Counted from the first letter of the stretch, positions 1-7,826 are shown. The stretch: DNA of 64,000 nt from Deltaproteobacteria bacterium (GCA_018436855.1 JAHDKO010000031.1:1-64000); one strand, 5' to 3'. The notes: generated by a model not told the origin, from the sequence alone. Translations and numbers: made by a program.

Positions 1-264
1 CACGATCCCGGCCGTGTCGCTCGCATACCGCTTCACCCCATTGATCGCGATGGAATCGGCCAGCTGCCTGCAGTTGCACTTGTCCTCGCACGGCCTGAAA
101 CACACCCTTCCTACCGTCTCCGGAAAAGGTATGACTTCCCGAATGACCGATGCCGCAGCCTCCGCATCCCCAATGGCCACGTACCTCAAATACCGAGGTA
201 TATCCACATGCGCAGGACACGCTTCCCTGCACGGCGCCTTCTTGCTGGGTTCCTTGTATCTCAT
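1..264 (-). CDS. Fer4_20-type iron-sulfur/FAD oxidoreductase, N-terminal 88 residues only (partial)
   Basis: The 3' part lies beyond the left edge. The visible residues show the start of the alpha-helical Fe-S domain shared by glutamate synthase small subunits and dihydropyrimidine dehydrogenase: CREACP (Cys12, Cys16) followed by GRVCFRPCEDKC (Cys55, Cys59, Cys63). In the family this domain carries two 4Fe-4S clusters and precedes an FAD/NAD(P)-binding half that would lie outside the window. The start is the ATG at 264-262, because a clear AAGGAG sits just upstream at 273-278. The gene lies downstream of a sigma-54 promoter (548-563) and of the sigma-54 activator gene on the same strand, so it is the likely target of that activator. 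The exact substrate cannot be told from this fragment. Confidence 0.85.
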   Translation of the reverse strand, partial: MRYKEPSKKAPCREACPAHVDIPRYLRYVAIGDAEAAASVIREVIPFPETVGRVCFRPCEDKCNCRQLADSIAINGVKRYASDTAGIV

Positions 265-268
265 ACGC

Positions 269-514
269 TCATCTCCTTGAAGTTTGTTGTAAGCCTTTCA
301 CATTTGACATCTCAATACAGCTGTGTCCGGTGGAGGTGTGGTATTTTTCCTCAAGCAGTGAATCCGATTTCTTCATCTCTTCCCGCAGTTGTCTCTGCCA
401 CGGTTTTTGTAAAGCCTCATGCACACTCGGTGTTCCTGGAATCAGTCGGGCAGGGCTCACATGGCCTGTAAGCTCTTCTGCCTGAATCATGTCCTGCTGG
501 TTTTTCGATAGCAT
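269..514 (-). CDS. possible small hypothetical protein (81 aa; 73 aa from the internal ATG)
   Basis: A short open frame fills the space between the sigma-54 promoter and the Fer4_20 gene, ending 4 bases before the next start codon, with that gene's Shine-Dalgarno lying inside its last codons. Its composition is plausible for a real, charged, soluble protein, with a mixed helical stretch around residues 35-55. The ATG at 514 has GGGGA almost touching it; the ATG at 490, preceded by AGCAGGA, may be the better start. No family is recognised. It could also be an untranslated leader. Support comes only from position and tight spacing. Confidence 0.35.
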   Translation of the reverse strand: MLSKNQQDMIQAEELTGHVSPARLIPGTPSVHEALQKPWQRQLREEMKKSDSLLEEKYHTSTGHSCIEMSNVKGLQQTSRR

Positions 515-547
515 TCCCCAAGCGACCGAGCCCTTCGGATATTCTCA

Positions 548-563
548 GGCAAAAACAGTACCA
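548..563 (-). promoter_or_regulatory. sigma-54 (-24/-12) promoter
   Basis: Read on the minus strand the sequence is TGGTAC-N5-TTGC, with GG and GC separated by exactly 10 bases, as in the RpoN consensus TGGCAC-N5-TTGC. It points toward the small frame at 514 and the Fer4_20 gene at 264. The expected transcription start is near 537. The gene just upstream encodes a sigma-54 activator, which supports the call. Confidence 0.65.
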
Positions 564-669
564 TCATACCGGGGAGGATGGTTTTATTGGTAAAATAATA
601 ATTGTATTTAATTAGTTATACATTGCATTCAAGATTTATCACCGCCATGGCTTTTAAGAAGGACACCGG

Positions 670-694
670 CGCCTGTAACAATATCTAACAGGCG
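670..694. promoter_or_regulatory. dyad, candidate upstream activator site for the sigma-54 regulator
   Basis: CGCCTGT-N11-ACAGGCG is a perfect 7-bp inverted repeat with the TGT...ACA ends typical of Fis-type helix-turn-helix sites of sigma-54 activators. Its centre lies about 145 bases upstream of the inferred transcription start, the usual enhancer distance. An AT-rich stretch (about 575-640) between it and the promoter would suit DNA bending. Binding by the neighbouring activator is inference. Confidence 0.45.
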
Positions 695-893
695 ATGCTC
701 CATTATGCTACATACCGCAGACGACGTCCATCAGGCTTTCCGGTGACGGGACATCCGGGGTTCCGATACCCACGAGGTGAGTGAGAAAGGAGAATCGACC
801 ATCTCTCCTGTCGGGCTCTTTCTCCGGACGCACCAGGACGGGAAAGCCACGCAGCCTGGAGCGTCCGTTTCCGTGTGTCTCTCCACCGGCAAG

Positions 894-918
894 GCTCCCG
901 GCCTCGGACACCGGGAGC
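894..918. terminator. hairpin downstream of the sigma-54 activator gene
   Basis: GCTCCCGG and CCGGGAGC form a perfect 8-bp stem around a 9-base loop, about 60 bases past the activator stop codon. There is no U-run on either strand, so it may be a transcript-end stabiliser or a Rho-dependent end and not a classic intrinsic terminator. Confidence 0.3.
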
Positions 919-979
919 TCGGCACGGGAACCTGCTCACCCCCGTCTCTTTGCGCCCGGGCATCTGGGAACAGAGCCCT

Positions 980-2995
980 TCAGTATGGCAGATTGTACTT
1001 CACCATCTTCCGGTATAACGTGTTCCGAGAGATGTTCAGATGACTGGCGATCTTTGATTTGGATACATTTGACTGTATCAGATCGCAGATGATCTTCTTT
1101 TCCATGTCCTCCAGTGTCGGATAGTTCTCGAAAACAGACTCTTTCTGTTCCACCGCAGCGCCTGCGCTCCGCTGCTCGGGCCCGGCGGACCCGGAATAGA
1201 TGATCTCACGCGGAATATCATCACTCGTGATGGTTTCTCCTCCGGCTATGTTATACGACCGTTCCAGTATGTTCTGAAGCTCTCGTACGTTTCCTGGCCA
1301 GGGATATCTCTCGAACATTTCCAGAACGTTCTTGTCGACCTTTGTTATCCCCCTGTTGTTACATTTATTCAATTTCTTCAGAATATTGATGACCAGAAGG
1401 GGTATGTCTTCGGTCCTTTCCCGCAGAGGAAAAAGCTCGATGGAAAAGACGTTCAGGCGATAGTAAAGATCTTCCCGGAAATTCCTCTTGAGGATCTCTT
1501 CTTTCAGGTCCTTATTTGTCGCTGCGATTATCTTGACATCGACAGGGATGATGTTTTTCCCCCCGATCCTCATGATCTCCTTGTTCTCGATGACCCTCAG
1601 CAGGATCGACTGCAGTTCGAGCGGCATTTCTCCGATTTCGTCCAGGAATATCGTGCCCCCGTCCGCCAGTTCGAACTTGCCGGGGTTCCCTCCCCTGACC
1701 GATCCGGTAAACGCCCCCTCGGCATACCCGAAAAGCTCGCTCGCGATAAGCTCTCTGGGTATCGCAGAGCAGTTGATGGCCACGAAAGGCTTGCCGGACC
1801 GCATGCCTTCGTTGTGGATTGCCTGGGCAAAGATATCTTTGCCTGTTCCGCTCTCTCCAAAGAGCAGCACGTTCGAATCGGTTTTCGATGCGATCTTGGC
1901 GATTTCTATCAGTTTCAAAAATCTGGGATTGCGTGATACGATATGGGAGAAGGTGAACTTCGCCTTTGCCCCGATCATATCCGCCACCAGTTTCTTGGCC
2001 CTCTTTATCTCGCTGAAAATGATCACCTTTCCGTAGGTTTCGTTATTGCAGGACTTGATTGTCTGGGTGGTCAACATATAATTCGCCCACCTGCTGTTTA
2101 TGAACAGTGGTATCTGCTTGTCGATGACGTTCGTCCCGTTCAGCAGATAGGGAAACAGCTTTGCGTTCTCGCTCCCCAGAAACTCCTTGATGTTACGCCC
2201 CACGATATCTTCCCCTACCTGGAACATGCTCCGGGCGTTCTCATTGGTAAAGATGATATCCCCCTGGTTGTCGATTGCCACGAGTGCCTCGGGGATGGAG
2301 CAGATCACGGCGTTCTTCAGGTTCTCGGCGATCTGGGTCTCGCGATAGGCCTTCTGGATCTGCAGGTTCTTTTCGATCGCATTCGCCGCGGCAACGACCA
2401 TGCCCAGGGTGTGGGAATGTGCATTGGGGCAGGGACATACCATGTTCAGCACCCCCAGGATGTTCCCCTCGTGGTCGTGAATGGGAGCCGAGGAACAGGT
2501 ATATTTGTGGAACATCAGGCAGTAGTGCTCGCTGCCGAATATCTGCACGGGCTTGTCCAATCGGATCACCGCGCCCGCCCCGTTCGTGCCGATATATTTT
2601 TCCTGCATACAGGCCCCGGGGCGATAATTCCAGGAAGAGAGCGTTTCCATGACCTCGGGATTGCCGAGGGTGAAAATCAGGGTGCCCTCAGAATCGGAGA
2701 GGGAGCAGATGTACCTCGAACCGAAACCGGCCGTTATTACAAAATTATATAAGTTTTCCAGAAAAGGATAACTGGTCTTGATGAGATAATCGTGCTTTTC
2801 CTGGACCTCCTGCAGCTCATCCTCAGAAAGGAGCTGCGGTATTTCGCTCAGGTAGGGATCGATGTTCAGTTTCCTCGCTTCTTCCCAGGATTTCAGAATA
2901 TGCTCGTGAATAACCTTTTTATTCACCGGGTTGCCTGAGACAAAATTCTCCCACTCCTTGAGCATCGCTTCGTACTTGTCTTTTATTTTGCTCAT
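980..2995 (-). CDS. sigma-54-dependent transcriptional activator, AcoR/DhaR type (GAF-PAS-AAA+-Fis)
   Basis: This 671-residue enhancer-binding protein has a GAF-like sensor (about 75-210), a PAS domain (about 230-330), a sigma-54-interacting AAA+ ATPase (about 345-580) and a C-terminal Fis-type helix-turn-helix (about 637-665). Diagnostic motifs are GESGTGKD (Walker A, 380-387), GAFTGS (427-432, the sigma-54 contact loop) and FLDEIGEM (Walker B, about 450-457). There is no receiver domain, so it probably senses a small molecule directly, as AcoR and DhaR do. The ATG at 2995 is chosen because GAAGGAG lies 7 bases upstream; an ATG at 3016 would place that ribosome site inside the coding region. 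The dyad at 670-694 and sigma-54 promoter at 548-563 downstream are its likely targets. The ligand is unknown. Confidence 0.93.
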   Translation of the reverse strand: MSKIKDKYEAMLKEWENFVSGNPVNKKVIHEHILKSWEEARKLNIDPYLSEIPQLLSEDELQEVQEKHDYLIKTSYPFLENLYNFVITAGFGSRYICSLSDSEGTLIFTLGNPEVMETLSSWNYRPGACMQEKYIGTNGAGAVIRLDKPVQIFGSEHYCLMFHKYTCSSAPIHDHEGNILGVLNMVCPCPNAHSHTLGMVVAAANAIEKNLQIQKAYRETQIAENLKNAVICSIPEALVAIDNQGDIIFTNENARSMFQVGEDIVGRNIKEFLGSENAKLFPYLLNGTNVIDKQIPLFINSRWANYMLTTQTIKSCNNETYGKVIIFSEIKRAKKLVADMIGAKAKFTFSHIVSRNPRFLKLIEIAKIASKTDSNVLLFGESGTGKDIFAQAIHNEGMRSGKPFVAINCSAIPRELIASELFGYAEGAFTGSVRGGNPGKFELADGGTIFLDEIGEMPLELQSILLRVIENKEIMRIGGKNIIPVDVKIIAATNKDLKEEILKRNFREDLYYRLNVFSIELFPLRERTEDIPLLVINILKKLNKCNNRGITKVDKNVLEMFERYPWPGNVRELQNILERSYNIAGGETITSDDIPREIIYSGSAGPEQRSAGAAVEQKESVFENYPTLEDMEKKIICDLIQSNVSKSKIASHLNISRNTLYRKMVKYNLPY

Positions 2996-3867
2996 AGCTG
3001 CTCCTTCGATAGGCATTAGTATGCCGGCAAGTCATCTCCATTTTCCGTGACCAGGGACCGTGGCAGAGCCAGTCAAACCCGGTCCGGATGTGCTCACGCC
3101 GGTTGACGCCACCGACCGGTACATGATGCGCAAGAAATCCGCGTCTTCCCGGCAGATGGTCACCTGTACGACGAGAATGCTTGATCGTCAGCGCGGGAAG
3201 GTCTCCACCCTCTTGGATGACCGGGAGGCGCGTCAATGCAAAAAGCTCGCGGAACGGCCTGGAACATGAGGAAAAAAGGTCGCATTCAGGCACCTCTCTT
3301 CCTGTTTTCCGGGGGTGAATCATGGCACACGCGTTATCGTCTCCAGAGAAAATCTCCTTGCCACCTGCAGGCATGCGTTCTGTAACAAGGCAGCTTCGTC
3401 CGTGAACATTCCGGGAGCAAGACTGCATCATTCGAGAAGCTTCCTCCTTCTCTGGGTGCCTACCTGTTCAAAACTTCACAGGTGTCTGCCGGTATAAAAC
3501 TGGTTTACCATTCTGCTTATCACGAGCCTTCCCCCTCTCTCACGCGCATTCAGGGAAGATGCTCACTACTGTGTTTCAATATAAAACGATTGACGATATT
3601 GAACAATAGATCATGTTTGACCAGCATTTGCAAGAGACAAATGCCAAGGCAGGGGCAGCCCTGCTCCCGGGAAAACCCTGCACGTCATAGCTGTACACGC
3701 CCGGCCGCGGTGACGATCCCGTGGTGCAGACCCGCGCATCATTCCGGAAAGTCATCACATCACCACCGGATACATGCTGCATGACACATGGTACAATATG
3801 GAACGCAGTGTCTTATTGTGAGACAATTCACAAACCCACACGCCCGGGACGGCTGCGGATAAACTAT
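2996..3867. other. gap without a supported gene
   Basis: About 870 bases upstream of the activator gene. Short open frames on both strands lack ribosome sites and family resemblance, and the longest (minus, 2919-3431) overlaps the activator start. The activator promoter must lie here but I could not pick a convincing one. Confidence 0.5.
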
Positions 3868-3896
3868 TTGATAAGGTTTTGTTTATTCATTATATT
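3868..3896 (+). promoter_or_regulatory. sigma-70 promoter of the candidate small RNA
   Basis: TTGATA, a 17-base spacer and TATATT match the -35/-10 consensus at five of six positions each, in a strongly AT-rich island. Transcription would start near 3903. The next structured feature downstream is an intrinsic terminator about 120 bases on, with no protein gene between. Confidence 0.6.
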
Positions 3897-3902
3897 TAGA
3901 AT

Positions 3903-4024
3903 TGTAACCCAAATTGGTTCAGTCCTTGCTAATGAAAGGGCAATCAGGAAAACCTGACTCTCACTCCCATAAGTGAGAACCCTCCTCTTACGCTGGTGGC
4001 CGTAACCGGCCACCAGATTTTTTT
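3903..4024 (+). ncRNA. candidate small RNA, about 120 nt, with an exposed anti-Shine-Dalgarno motif
   Basis: Between a strong promoter and a classic terminator lie consecutive hairpins and no protein gene on the plus strand: TCAGG-AAAA-CCTGA (3944-3957), TCTCACT-CCCATA-AGTGAGA (3959-3978), then an apparently single-stranded CCCTCCTCTT (3980-3989), then the terminator stem. The pyrimidine motif is complementary to a ribosome-binding site, a common design for small RNAs that block translation. I do not recognise an Rfam family. The ends are inferred from the promoter and U-run. A 28-codon minus-strand frame starting at 4074 behind a good-looking AGGAGGT is best seen as the mirror image of CCTCCT motifs. 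Confidence 0.5.
3993..4024 (+). terminator. intrinsic terminator of the first small RNA unit
   Basis: CTGGTGGCCG and CGGCCACCAG form a perfect 10-bp stem around TAAC, followed by A and seven T residues. The T-run fixes the direction as plus strand. Confidence 0.8.
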
Positions 4025-4134
4025 CCTGATGGTACGCCGTTTGCTGAGAAAGAAGAGAACGCACACTCACTCATATCTTGATACCTCCTCAAGAGCCGGT
4101 ACGTACAGATCCTTATGCGTACCGGCATTTTTTT
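4025..4134 (+). ncRNA. second tandem small RNA unit or read-through extension
   Basis: Directly after the first terminator a second unit repeats the same layout: a small hairpin CTTGA-TACCTCC-TCAAG (4077-4093) that presents an anti-Shine-Dalgarno CCTCC in its loop, followed by another intrinsic terminator. No separate promoter is evident, so it may be a longer read-through form of the first RNA or a processed product. Confidence 0.35.
4095..4134 (+). terminator. intrinsic terminator of the second unit
   Basis: GCCGGTACG and CGTACCGGC pair perfectly over 9 bp around a 14-base loop, then A and seven T residues follow. On the minus strand there is no T-run, so it does not serve the gene ending at 4267. 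Confidence 0.75.
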
Positions 4135-4266
4135 CGGCAGGGTGAGACTTAAGGGGGTGGTCCGGGCAGGTCTTGTCTTGACCGGCCTTTATGGGATGAT
4201 GGAAAGGGCTGGAAACATCGGTGTCTCGGTATTGTCTCCGGTTCTGTGCTTATGGGCGGACCGCCT

Positions 4267-5286
4267 CTATGCGACGAGATCCAACTGCTGCACCGTGCCG
4301 GCAGTCCCGTCTTCCTTCAGGTAGATGCCGGTGGTGCGGATCCGGCCGAGGAGCTCGTTGGCTGAGCCCATGCGGATATCGAACAGGGTGGACGCCCTGC
4401 CCAGATATACGGCCCCGATCCCTTGGTCTTCGAGGGTGCTCAGGGACTGGGCTCCCTGGCTGTCCACGGTCATGATCCGGAGCCGGTGGAATATCTCGTC
4501 ATTCTCGTCGATCCAGCTATTCCCGTCTGCATCATGTGACGCAAGCTCGTCGAACCCGTTACCCGTGGCCGGTCCGAAGAGCTCGGAACCGTTGTTGATC
4601 ATTCCGTCGTTGTTCAGGTCAATGGCCAGGAATCCCCTGCCGAAAGTGGGTATGGGGATCTCTTCCGATATGCCGTCGGCATCCAGATCGAACTCGAATT
4701 TCAAGGAAGTGAGATCCGCGGCGTTGCCGTCAAAGTTGATCACCAGGGGGTCGACCGGGGCGTCACCCGCCCTGATAGACAGCATGTTCTTCTCGATGTA
4801 CTCCCGGCTCATATCGAGCTCGAGCGAAAAAGCCAGCTCCTTGCCGTCCGCCGTCCGGATGATTCCCTGGGCCCGGAAGCCCACATCCTCCCTTTCGCGG
4901 TGCGTATGTTCGAACTCATACTCCATCCCCCAGCCATGCCGATGCTCATCCTCCTGTCGGACGTCTTCACGGTCCGCAGCCGGGTCCTGGCTTTCGACCT
5001 TCTCGATTCGGAGGAACCTGATCTCTCTGCCTGAGAGCAGCTCTGCGATGAGTTTTCTTAAGGATATCTCCCGGTCGATTCCTTCCGCGAGATCGTCTTC
5101 CCCGCGCCCGCACCCGGATTCCCGGAGCATGGACCGGGCACCGGCGGATATGGTTATCCGATCTGCCGCCGGGGTTCCTGCAGCAGACTCACGTCCGGCC
5201 CACACCCGCAGGCTCTGCCGTTCTTCATTCTCTTCCCGGTATGTCCGGGAAGAATTCATGAGCATGTCTGCATCGAGGATCTTCAT
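4267..5286 (-). CDS. uncharacterised protein with Ca-binding (EF-hand/dockerin-like) loops
   Basis: The 339-residue product has a low-complexity, charged N-terminal half (Arg/Glu/His-rich near residues 100-140) and a conserved C-terminal half from about residue 180, beginning DPLVINFDG. Acidic loops of the form DLDADG, DLNNDGMINNG and DADGNSWIDENDEIF resemble calcium-binding EF-hand or dockerin loops. The N-terminus (MKILDADMLMNSS, then an LRVWAGR-like segment) resembles a widespread proteobacterial family of unknown role often annotated only as hypothetical. No signal peptide is seen. The ATG at 5286 follows GAGGTGA by about 8 bases; an upstream GTG at 5298 is possible. It stands alone and diverges from the DHFR-like gene. 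Confidence 0.75.
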   Translation of the reverse strand: MKILDADMLMNSSRTYREENEERQSLRVWAGRESAAGTPAADRITISAGARSMLRESGCGRGEDDLAEGIDREISLRKLIAELLSGREIRFLRIEKVESQDPAADREDVRQEDEHRHGWGMEYEFEHTHREREDVGFRAQGIIRTADGKELAFSLELDMSREYIEKNMLSIRAGDAPVDPLVINFDGNAADLTSLKFEFDLDADGISEEIPIPTFGRGFLAIDLNNDGMINNGSELFGPATGNGFDELASHDADGNSWIDENDEIFHRLRIMTVDSQGAQSLSTLEDQGIGAVYLGRASTLFDIRMGSANELLGRIRTTGIYLKEDGTAGTVQQLDLVA

Positions 5287-5464
5287 CCGGTAATTCACCT
5301 CATTGATTCTTCATCGGTTTCATACGTGGTTTGCTTGACAGCGATTCCGAAAAGAACCCGCCGAATCCCCCCTTTGACATGAGGCCTTTTTGAGTCGTCG
5401 TTCCAGCCGGTTATTTATATAGTTATGCGGCATTGCGGAATGCTCCACATGAAGGAGAGTGGCC

Positions 5465-6067
5465 ATGCGAAGAATCACCGTCCTTACATTTGTTACCCTC
5501 GACGGAGTCATGCAAGCGCCGGGCGGGCCGCAGGAGGACACCGAAGGCGGCTTCAAGTATGGCGGCTGGGTTGTGCCACATTTCGACGAGCGGCTTGGAG
5601 CCATCATGCACGAACAAATGACCAAACCACGCGATCTTTTGCTGGGAAGAAAGACCTATGAAATATTCGCGTCATATTGGCCGACACACGAAAGCGAATG
5701 GCCGGGCATCAATTCTGTGACAAAGTATGTTGTTTCGCACACTGGCACAGATCCGCTTTGGGACAACACTGTCTTTATCAAAGATAACATAGTGGAAGAA
5801 ATACAGGGATTGAAGCAGCAAGACGCCCCGGATCTGCATGTGTACGGTAGCAGCCGGCTTCTCCAGACGCTTTTCAGGCACGACCTGGTGGATAAGCTGT
5901 GGCTCAAGATTTTTCCTCTTACCCTTGGTACGGGCAAGCGTCTTTTCGGCGAAGGTACCATTTCAGCGGCATTCCAGCTCACGCACACGGAGACAACCCC
6001 AAGTGGCGTCATCGTTGCCGGTTATGATCGCGCCGGGGACGTTAAGACGGGATTGTTTGGAGATTAA
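5465..6067 (+). CDS. dihydrofolate-reductase-family protein (RibD C-terminal type)
   Basis: A 200-residue single-domain protein of the DHFR/RibD-C fold. It begins RRITVLTFVTLDGVMQAPGG, contains the family segment LLLGRKTYEIFASYWP (about 58-73), a VYGSSRLLQ strand-turn (about 124-132) and ends with LTLGTGKRLFGEG. Family members are NADPH-dependent reductases, but most have no proven substrate and this is not a bona fide folA. GAAGGAG at 5451-5457 sets the ATG at 5465 as the start, not the GTG at 5459. Its base composition looks less GC-rich than its neighbours, and an attC-like palindrome follows the stop codon, together suggesting acquisition as a cassette. Confidence 0.85.
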   Translation: MRRITVLTFVTLDGVMQAPGGPQEDTEGGFKYGGWVVPHFDERLGAIMHEQMTKPRDLLLGRKTYEIFASYWPTHESEWPGINSVTKYVVSHTGTDPLWDNTVFIKDNIVEEIQGLKQQDAPDLHVYGSSRLLQTLFRHDLVDKLWLKIFPLTLGTGKRLFGEGTISAAFQLTHTETTPSGVIVAGYDRAGDVKTGLFGD

Positions 6068-6070
6068 GAA

Positions 6071-6169
6071 TTTGTATCTACGCAGCGGATTCCCGCCTCA
6101 CAACGGGTTGCAGCCGGCGTTGCTCCACTGTGCTCCGCAACGTCGGCTCCAACCCGTTCGCTATACAAA
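6071..6169. repeat. long imperfect palindrome resembling an integron attC site
   Basis: Nested inverted repeats begin 3 bases after the DHFR-like stop codon. The outer pair is TTTGTAT (6071-6077) with ATACAAA (6163-6169). The inner pairs are AACGGGTTG/CAACCCGTT, AGCCG/CGGCT and CGTTGC/GCAACG, separated by single mismatches, around a 13-base loop (6124-6136). Unpaired bases lie mainly on the left arm. This layout and the position 3' of a short gene recall attC sites, but the consensus core GTTRRRY is not clear and no integrase is present. A decayed attC, a miniature element or a terminator stem are alternatives. Confidence 0.4.
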
Positions 6170-6226
6170 AGTTCTTTAAGGCATGAACATCGGGAGATTC
6201 GCTCCTGCGATACCGGAGGGCAGTGC

Positions 6227-6994
6227 ATGGCTGTCGGGGAAAAGATCGTGAGGGTTGCGGCAGTGGGTGATATCCACTGCAATGAAAGCCACCGGGACGT
6301 GGTGCACGCCCTTCTGGCCCATATCACGGAAACCGCCGAGGTGCTCCTGCTGTGCGGTGATCTGACAGATACCGGGCTCGTGGAAGAGGCGCACATTCTC
6401 GCCCGGGAAATCACGACCACGGTTAAGATTCCGGTCGTGGGCGTGCTGGGAAACCATGATTACGAATCAGGCAAGCAGCTGGAGATCAGGCATATCCTGT
6501 GCGATGCCGGGGTATCGCTTCTGGATGGAGAAACCGTGCAGGTCCACGGGATCGGTTTTGCAGGCGTGAAGGGATTCGCGGGAGGTTTCGGCCGATATCA
6601 GCTCGAGGCGTGGGGAGAGCTGACTATCAAGGAATTCGTGCAGGAGGCGATGGACGAGGCCCTGAAACTGGAGCTGGCTCTGGCACGGCTCGAAGAGATG
6701 CCCCTTGTCGTGCTGATGCACTATTCGCCCATCCGGGCCACCGTGGAGGGGGAGCCGCGTGAGATCCTGCCCTTCCTTGGATCGAGCCGTCTCGAAGTTC
6801 CCCTGACCTGGTTCGACGTGATCGCCGTGTTCCACGGCCATGCGCACCGGGGCATGCCCGAAGGCTACACTACCAGGAACATCCCGGTCTATAACGTGGC
6901 CATGCCGCTGCTCCGGGCTCTCCATCCCGAACGCCCCCCCTTCCGGTTGCTGGAGGTCCCCTGCCCCGTATCCGGCACGGCTATGGGGCAGTGA
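6227..6994 (+). CDS. calcineurin-like metallophosphoesterase
   Basis: The 255-residue protein has the metal-ligand series of the superfamily: GDIH (14-17), GDLTD (44-48), GNHD (75-78), MHYSP (164-168) and GHAH (204-207). These bind two divalent metals and catalyse phosphoester hydrolysis. No signal peptide is present, so it acts in the cytoplasm; the substrate is unknown. GGAGGG stands before the ATG. It is followed after 24 bases by a nucleotidyltransferase gene with its own ribosome site, so the two are very likely one operon and may act on the same nucleotide or nucleic-acid substrate. Confidence 0.9.
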   Translation: MAVGEKIVRVAAVGDIHCNESHRDVVHALLAHITETAEVLLLCGDLTDTGLVEEAHILAREITTTVKIPVVGVLGNHDYESGKQLEIRHILCDAGVSLLDGETVQVHGIGFAGVKGFAGGFGRYQLEAWGELTIKEFVQEAMDEALKLELALARLEEMPLVVLMHYSPIRATVEGEPREILPFLGSSRLEVPLTWFDVIAVFHGHAHRGMPEGYTTRNIPVYNVAMPLLRALHPERPPFRLLEVPCPVSGTAMGQ

Positions 6995-7018
6995 TGGGTA
7001 ATTCTTGAAGGAGAAGCC

Positions 7019-7813
7019 ATGCAGAAGTTCTTGCTGGATGAGAAGTATCTCAGTCCGGATACCCGGAATTTCTACCGTGAGGTCTTGACCTGTCTGGGCC
7101 GTTCGAAGATCCCGTTTCTTGTCGGCGGGGCCTTTGCCTTCGGGTGCTATACCCATGTGGTGAGGGACACCAAGGATCTCGACGTGTTCGTCTATCCCCG
7201 TGATGCCGACAGCATCCTCGAGGAGCTGAAACGTGCCGGCTATCAGACCGAGTTCACGGACAGGCTCTGGATAGCCAAGGCGTTCCACGGTGAGTGTGTC
7301 GTGGACGTGATCTTCGGATCGGGCAACGGCATCGGCAATGTGGATGAAGAATGGTTCACCCATGCGTGCAAAGGCGATCTCCTGGATATCGAGGCCAGAC
7401 TCATCCCGCCCGAGGAGATGATCTGGTCAAAGGCGTTCGTCATGACCCGCGACCGATACGATGGCGCCGACGTTGCCCACCTTCTTCTGACATTCGCCGA
7501 GCGACTGGACTGGAAACGCCTCGACCGGCGCTTTGGCGAGCACTGGCGGGTTCTCTACAACCACCTCCTCCTTTTCGGGTATATCTATCCATCCGAGCGC
7601 GCGCGCATTCCCGCATGGATCATGCAGGAGCTGGCACAGAGGCTCAGAGAAGAAACAGACACGCATCCTCCCGCTGAACGGGTCTGCCGGGGGACCTTTC
7701 TTTCCATGGTCGATTACGACATCGATGTGGAGCAGTGGGGATACCGCGACCCCCGGCCGGTGAAACCCACGTTCAGAAATCCGGGTGCACCGGGAGATAC
7801 GGGCGACCGGTGA
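7019..7813 (+). CDS. nucleotidyltransferase-fold protein (DNA polymerase beta superfamily)
   Basis: The 264-residue protein contains the minimal nucleotidyltransferase signature: GGAFAFGCYTHVV (36-48) followed by RDTKDLDVFV with R49, D53 and D55. A third acidic residue probably comes from VVDVIF near residue 100. The C-terminal half is helical with no recognised domain. Relatives transfer a nucleotide to RNA, protein or antibiotic; the substrate here is not predictable. AAGGAG precedes the ATG. The upstream phosphoesterase is co-directional and 24 bases away. A REP-like hairpin follows the stop codon. Confidence 0.8.
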   Translation: MQKFLLDEKYLSPDTRNFYREVLTCLGRSKIPFLVGGAFAFGCYTHVVRDTKDLDVFVYPRDADSILEELKRAGYQTEFTDRLWIAKAFHGECVVDVIFGSGNGIGNVDEEWFTHACKGDLLDIEARLIPPEEMIWSKAFVMTRDRYDGADVAHLLLTFAERLDWKRLDRRFGEHWRVLYNHLLLFGYIYPSERARIPAWIMQELAQRLREETDTHPPAERVCRGTFLSMVDYDIDVEQWGYRDPRPVKPTFRNPGAPGDTGDR

Positions 7814-7826
7814 AGAGTACAGGATC

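Noticed and set aside
2919-3431. Minus-strand frame of 170 codons across the activator start
   Set aside because: It overlaps the well-supported activator N-terminus in another phase, has no ribosome site and shows non-protein-like composition.
3988-4074. Minus-strand frame of 28 codons with an excellent AGGAGGT before its ATG
   Set aside because: The Shine-Dalgarno is the complement of the CCTCCT motif of the plus-strand small RNA unit, and the peptide is non-conserved-looking; the hairpins and T-runs favour the plus strand.
4325-5293. Plus-strand frame of 322 codons opposite the Ca-binding-type protein
   Set aside because: Serine/arginine/proline-rich shadow; the minus-strand frame has acidic Ca-binding loops and a ribosome site.
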